The notes beneath the pieces were generated by a model, which was given only the letters and a program-made list of their open reading frames with translations, was not told where the DNA came from and ran no database searches. A program made the translations under genes and the position numbers. A stretch of DNA of 64,000 nucleotides, taken from NCBI RefSeq assembly GCF_029626025.1, contig NZ_JARUBF010000001.1, positions 6,294,001 through 6,358,000 of the forward strand, given 5' to 3'. Shown here in pieces: positions 59,992-64,000 of the stretch (the first letter of the stretch is position 1; every line of letters starts with the position of its first letter). The DNA comes from Solwaraspora sp. WMMD406 (GTDB lineage Bacteria > Actinomycetota > Actinomycetes > Mycobacteriales > Micromonosporaceae).

Positions 59992-61260
59992 TCAGGCTTT
60001 GATGTAGGGCTTGCCGTCGGCGGCCGGTGCCCGTACCCGCCCGACCAGCCCGGCCACCGCGAGGATCGTCGCCAGGTAGGGCAGCATCGCCAGGAACTGG
60101 CTCGGGATCGCGCTGCTGATCGCCCCCAGGTAGGCACCGAGCTGGTCGGCGAAGCCGAAGAACAGCGACGCCAGCAGTGCCCCGGTCGGGCTCCACCGGC
60201 CGAAGATCAGCGCGGCGAGCGCGATGAAGCCCTTGCCGCCGATCATGTTCTTGGTAAACGAGTAAAGCAGCAGGGTGTACGACCCGCCGCCGACCCCGGC
60301 GACCATGCCGGCGAGCAGCACGTTGCGGTAGCGCAACCCCAGCACCCGTACGCCCAGGGTGTCGGCGGCGATCGGGTGCTCGCCGACCGACCGGGTCCGC
60401 AGCCCCCACCGGGTCCGGAACAACGCCACGTTGATCACCACGACCAGGATCAGCGCCAGGTAGAGGAAGATGTTGCCGCGAAACAGCGCCGGCCCGATCA
60501 CCGGGATCTGCGACAACAGCGGAATCTCCCAGGTGCCGAAGTGCGGCGGCTGGTTGTAGGCCGGCTGGTCGGTCTGCATCAGCCGCTCGTAGAGGAACCC
60601 GGTCAGACCGACCGCGAACAGGTTGAGCACGATCCCGATGACGACCTGGTCGACCAGGTAGCGGATGGCGAACAGGGCGAGCAGCAGCGAGATGAACGCC
60701 CCGCCGAGGGCGGCGGCGATCAGCCCGACCCAGACGCTGCCGGACATGGTGCCGATCAACGCGCCGGCGAAGGCACCCATCAGCAGCTGGCCTTCGATGG
60801 CCACGTTGACCACGCCGGAGCGTTCGCAGAGCACCCCGGCGAGCGAGCCGAAGATCAGCGGCAGGGCCAGCAGGAACGTGCCGCGCACCATGTTGACCAT
60901 CGGCATGAAGTTCTGCCCGGTCGGGGCGGTGGAGATCTGCCAGCAGAGGAAGCTGACCACGAAGCCGACGACGCCGACGGCGAGCAGCGGCGTGAACCAG
61001 CGGGCACCGTACGGGCTGAGCAGGGCGACCCCGGCGACTACGGCGATCAGGCCGAACAGGACCGCGCCGAGGGTGCCGGGAATCCGCAGCGCCGCCCCGC
61101 CGGCGGTCTCGCTGAGGGTGAACCGGGCCTCCTGGGAGTCGGCCAACGTGCCGAAGACGGCCGTGGCGACGCCGCCGGCGGCGACCAGACCGACCCCGGT
61201 CATCCGGGTACGGTTCCAGAAACGCTCCGCGACGGTCACCGGAGTATCAGTGACGACCAT
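59992..61260 (-). CDS. Nucleoside ABC transporter permease (NupQ-like)
   Basis: A 422-residue permease of the Bmp/YufQ-like branch of branched-chain amino acid/ribose-type systems. About nine hydrophobic segments; SGVVNVAIEGQLLMGAFAG and GLRTRSVGEHPIAADTLGVRV are the EAA-like loop and signature of nucleoside (Nup/Yuf) permeases. Together with the next two genes and cytidine deaminase/thymidine phosphorylase it forms a nucleoside import system. ATG 61260 follows GGAG by nine bases. Confidence 0.9.
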   Translation of the reverse strand: MVVTDTPVTVAERFWNRTRMTGVGLVAAGGVATAVFGTLADSQEARFTLSETAGGAALRIPGTLGAVLFGLIAVVAGVALLSPYGARWFTPLLAVGVVGFVVSFLCWQISTAPTGQNFMPMVNMVRGTFLLALPLIFGSLAGVLCERSGVVNVAIEGQLLMGAFAGALIGTMSGSVWVGLIAAALGGAFISLLLALFAIRYLVDQVVIGIVLNLFAVGLTGFLYERLMQTDQPAYNQPPHFGTWEIPLLSQIPVIGPALFRGNIFLYLALILVVVINVALFRTRWGLRTRSVGEHPIAADTLGVRVLGLRYRNVLLAGMVAGVGGGSYTLLLYSFTKNMIGGKGFIALAALIFGRWSPTGALLASLFFGFADQLGAYLGAISSAIPSQFLAMLPYLATILAVAGLVGRVRAPAADGKPYIKA

Positions 61261-61275
61261 GGTGGACAACTCCGG

Positions 61276-62670
61276 TCACCAGCCCTTCGCCATGCTGGTC
61301 TGCAACCGGGCGGACCGGGCCGCCCGGAGCTGGAAGATCGCCTTCACCAGAGCGGGGGCGGCGATGAAGATGACGATCAGTGCCTGCAGTACGGTGACCA
61401 GCTCCAGGGAGATGCCGGAGCCGGACTGCATGGCGTTTCCGCCGGCCCGCAGCGCCCCGAACAGCAGCGCCGCCAGCGCGACCCCCCAGGGTTTGACCCG
61501 GCCGAGCAGGGCGACCAGGATGCCGTCGAAGCCGATCTGGGCGGCGACCAGCGGGGTCAACGCGTTCGCCGTACTGCCGAGCACCATGGTGGCACCGCCG
61601 AGTCCGGCCAGGCCGCCGGCGACGACCATCAGCAGCACGTACGTGCCGGTGACGCTGATCCCGGCGGTCCGGGCGGCGTCGGGGTTGGCGCCGACGGCGC
61701 GCAGTTCGAAGCCGAACGTGGACCGGTTGAGCAGCCACGCGATGGCGGCGGTGGCGGCGATGGCCACCAGGATGCCGGCGTGGACCCGCAGGCCGTCGCC
61801 GAGCAGCCGGGGCAGCTGGGCGGTGGTCTCCACCGGCCGGCTGATCGCGTCCGGCCGGTCCGGGTTCTGCACGCCGGGCTGCACGATGATCCAGGTGAGG
61901 AAGTACAGCGCGATGTAGTTGAGCATGATCGTGGTGATCACCTCGTGGGCGCCGGTACGGGCTTTGAGGAAGCCGGGGAAGAAGCCCCACAGCGCGCCGC
62001 CGAGCGCTCCGGCCGCCACCGCGACGATCACGTGCAGCACCAGCGGCAGCGGCAGCAGGAAACCGGCGAGGGCGGCCACGATGACGCCGATGATCGCCTG
62101 TCCCTGGGCGCCGATGTTGAACAGGCCGCCCCGGAACGCCAGCGCCACCGACAGTCCGGTGAAGACCAGCGGGGTGGTGTAGGTCAGCGTCTCGGAGATC
62201 GGCCGGAGCACCGCGGTCCACTCGGCCTCGCCGGCGGTCCACGCCCGTACCGTCTCGGGGTTGATCACCGAGCCCTTGAACAGGTTGGCGTACGCCTCGC
62301 TGACCAGCGTCCAGCTGGCGCTGAACGCGTCACCGGGCCGGGCGAACAGGTAGGTGTAGGTGGCCAGCACGTCGGCGTCGGAGACGATCATCAGTACGCC
62401 GCCGATGACGACCGCGAGGGCCAGGGCGAGCACGGTGACGGTGACCGTGTTGGCGGCCCAGAGGTGGTGCAGGAAACGCTGCCCGAGGGATTCGTCGGCG
62501 TCGGACGCCGGTCCGCCGGTCGGCACCGTGGCCGGCTGGCCGGCTTCCGGTGTCGGGGTGTCCGGACTGGCGGCGTCGCTGGCGGCCGCGTCGTGCGCGG
62601 CGGCGGCCGGTTCGACGCCGGCGGGCGGCTTGTCCGGCGAGCCCGCCGGCGAGCCGTTCTCGCTGGTCAT
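61276..62670 (-). CDS. Nucleoside ABC transporter permease (NupP-like)
   Basis: A 464-residue permease with a Pro/Ala-rich cytoplasmic N-terminus (about 60 residues), first helix VTVTVLALALAVVIGGVLMIV, and NIGAQGQAIIGVIVAALAGF and ELRAVGANPDAARTAGISV as the transporter signatures. Partner of the NupQ-like protein. Stop is 12 bp from the next ATG; its own ATG overlaps the ATPase gene stop (62667-62670). Confidence 0.92.
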   Translation of the reverse strand: MTSENGSPAGSPDKPPAGVEPAAAAHDAAASDAASPDTPTPEAGQPATVPTGGPASDADESLGQRFLHHLWAANTVTVTVLALALAVVIGGVLMIVSDADVLATYTYLFARPGDAFSASWTLVSEAYANLFKGSVINPETVRAWTAGEAEWTAVLRPISETLTYTTPLVFTGLSVALAFRGGLFNIGAQGQAIIGVIVAALAGFLLPLPLVLHVIVAVAAGALGGALWGFFPGFLKARTGAHEVITTIMLNYIALYFLTWIIVQPGVQNPDRPDAISRPVETTAQLPRLLGDGLRVHAGILVAIAATAAIAWLLNRSTFGFELRAVGANPDAARTAGISVTGTYVLLMVVAGGLAGLGGATMVLGSTANALTPLVAAQIGFDGILVALLGRVKPWGVALAALLFGALRAGGNAMQSGSGISLELVTVLQALIVIFIAAPALVKAIFQLRAARSARLQTSMAKGW

Positions 62671-64000
62671 TGCGTCCCTTCTTGGTCTACCGCCGAGCCG
62701 GGCTCCGACTCGGTCGGGCCGGGTTTCGACTCGGGCGCTGCGGGGTCCGATCCCGGCGCTGCGGTGACGCCGGCCATCAGCAGGCCGATCTGTTCCCGGG
62801 GGGTGTCCGGCGACACGACGGCGATGATCCGACCGCGATACATCACCGCGACCCGGTCGGCCAGCCCGATCACCTCGTCGAGTTCGCTGGAGACGACCAG
62901 GACGGCGGTGCCGGAGTCACGTTCGTGGACGATCCGGCTGTGGATGAACTCGATGGAGCCGACGTCGACGCCCCGGGTCGGCTGGGCGGCGATGAACAGC
63001 TTCAGTGGCCGGGACAGTTCCCGGGCCACGATCACCTTCTGCTGGTTGCCGCCGGACAGGGTGGCCACCGGGGCCTGCGCCGACGACGTGCGTACGTCGA
63101 ACTGGGCGATCCGTTCCTGCGCGGAGGCGGCGATGGCCGCCGGGCGCAGCACCAGCCCGGAGCCGTACGGCGGCTGGTCGTAGAGGTCGAGCACCAGGTT
63201 CTCGGCGACGCTGAACTCCTTGACCACCCCGTCGACGCTGCGGTCCTCCGGCACGTAGCCGACCCCGGCCCGCAGCACCCGTTTGGTGCTCCAGCCGTCG
63301 ATCCGCTCGCCGTTGAGGCTGACGTCGCCGGACAGCACCGGCCGCAGACCCATGATCGCCTCGACGAGTTCGGTCTGGCCGTTGCCCTGCACACCGGCGA
63401 TGCCGAGCACCTCACCGGCCCGTACGGTCAGGTCGACGCCGTCGACGACGCGCACGCCCCGGTCGTCGTCGACGACCAGCCCGGCGATGTCGAGCACCGG
63501 TTCCCCGGGCTGCGCCGGGGTCTTGTCCACGGTCAGGCTGACGTTGCGGCCGACCATCAGCGCGGCCAGTTCGTCGCGGCTGGCGGTCGGTTCGGCGGTG
63601 GCGACGGTACGGCCGCGCCGGATCACGGTGATCCGGTCGGCGATCGCCTTGACCTCGCCGAGTTTGTGGGTGATGAAGACGATCGACTTGCCGGCCGCCT
63701 TGAGCGAGCGCATGACGGCGAGTAGTTCCTCGGTCTCCTGCGGGGTGAGCACCGCGGTCGGCTCGTCGAGGATCAGCAGGTCGACGTCGCGGGTGAGGGC
63801 CTTGACGATCTCGACCCGCTGCTGGATGCCGACTGGCAGGTCCTCGATGACCGCGTCCGGGTCGACGGCCAGGCCGTACCGGTTGGAGACGTCGACCACC
63901 TCCGCGCGGGCCTTGCGCTGGTCGAGGAAGCCGAGCAGTCCGCCCCGGGTACGTTCGGCGCCGAGCATGACGTTCTCGGCGACGGTGAGCACCGGGACCA
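62667..64000 (-). CDS. Nucleoside ABC transporter ATPase (NupO-like), 5' end outside window
   Basis: A double-domain ATPase, at least 440 residues inside the window. First ATPase domain lacks its Walker A (upstream of base 64000) but shows signature VGIQQRVEIVKAL and Walker B LLILDEPTAVLTPQE; second domain has a degenerate P-loop GIAGVQGNGQTEL and signature LSGGNQQKVIVARE, with a GYVPEDRSVDGVV segment. This asymmetric arrangement is that of ribose/nucleoside (Mgl/Rbs/Yuf) ATPases. A Pro/Glu-rich C-terminal tail ends the protein. The substrate-binding (BmpA-like) gene is probably just beyond the window. Confidence 0.93.
   Translation of the reverse strand, partial: VPVLTVAENVMLGAERTRGGLLGFLDQRKARAEVVDVSNRYGLAVDPDAVIEDLPVGIQQRVEIVKALTRDVDLLILDEPTAVLTPQETEELLAVMRSLKAAGKSIVFITHKLGEVKAIADRITVIRRGRTVATAEPTASRDELAALMVGRNVSLTVDKTPAQPGEPVLDIAGLVVDDDRGVRVVDGVDLTVRAGEVLGIAGVQGNGQTELVEAIMGLRPVLSGDVSLNGERIDGWSTKRVLRAGVGYVPEDRSVDGVVKEFSVAENLVLDLYDQPPYGSGLVLRPAAIAASAQERIAQFDVRTSSAQAPVATLSGGNQQKVIVARELSRPLKLFIAAQPTRGVDVGSIEFIHSRIVHERDSGTAVLVVSSELDEVIGLADRVAVMYRGRIIAVVSPDTPREQIGLLMAGVTAAPGSDPAAPESKPGPTESEPGSAVDQEGTQ

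Noticed and set aside
60376-63183. 935-codon plus-strand ORF over the nucleoside transporter genes
   Set aside because: Antisense shadow rich in Asp, Gly, Gln and His; the minus strand carries three clear transporter genes.

Overview
The window is very GC-rich with C/G third codon positions, GTG and TTG starts, Rv-like intergenic spacing, a conservon (roadblock/DUF742/GTPase) operon, F420-type and mycothiol-type enzyme families and a DUF6767 gene. Together these point to a filamentous actinomycete, most likely of the Micromonosporaceae (inference from gene content; no rRNA or marker gene is present). No tRNA, rRNA, CRISPR array or replication origin was seen.

Layout. 1-10,960: an edge-truncated Fic protein, a lone ribbon-helix-helix antitoxin-like gene, an ArsR-VOC operon, a secreted choice-of-anchor M surface protein with a Zur-like box and a frameshifted start, a TetR regulon (TIGR03086 protein, TetR, deiodinase-like thioredoxin) with three palindromic operators, a lipoprotein, a secreted trypsin-like protease, a TMEM175-type channel and a DUF1963 protein. 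10,960-16,461: two IS200/IS605-type elements, one with an intact tnpA and an internally deleted tnpB, the other a stand-alone intact tnpB, flanking a small metabolic gene group; a third, solo right end lies at 3981-4015. 16,500-34,700: a membrane protein/kinase-like pair, a 1447-residue secreted subtilase, a lipid kinase, a DnaN-like protein that has lost its MerR part, a TPR protein, an AhpD-like enzyme, NmrA/AraC, an esterase, a PD-(D/E)XK-like protein, an actinobacterial protein of unknown function followed by a gene-free stretch, and a hemerythrin.

34,700-45,050: a TetR-DUF4166-SRPBCC operon with two strong operators, a transglutaminase-like protein, small hydrolases and peptidase E, then a tightly overlapping blaI-M56 peptidase-cydD-cydC operon. 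45,100-54,300: two plus-strand genes converge on a four-gene conservon (cvnA-cvnB-cvnC-cvnD). One of them (46224-48686) has an IS110-transposase-like N-terminus joined to a C-terminal module shared with the conservon kinase. This is the most unusual system in the window.

54,600-64,000: a nucleoside uptake and salvage locus on the minus strand: ABC transporter NupO/P/Q-type genes, cytidine deaminase with a large C-terminal extension, thymidine phosphorylase, a DUF4272 protein and adenosine deaminase, with an RlmA-type rRNA methyltransferase gene on the other strand. The adenosine deaminase gene has strikingly different third-base use (G/T instead of C/G).
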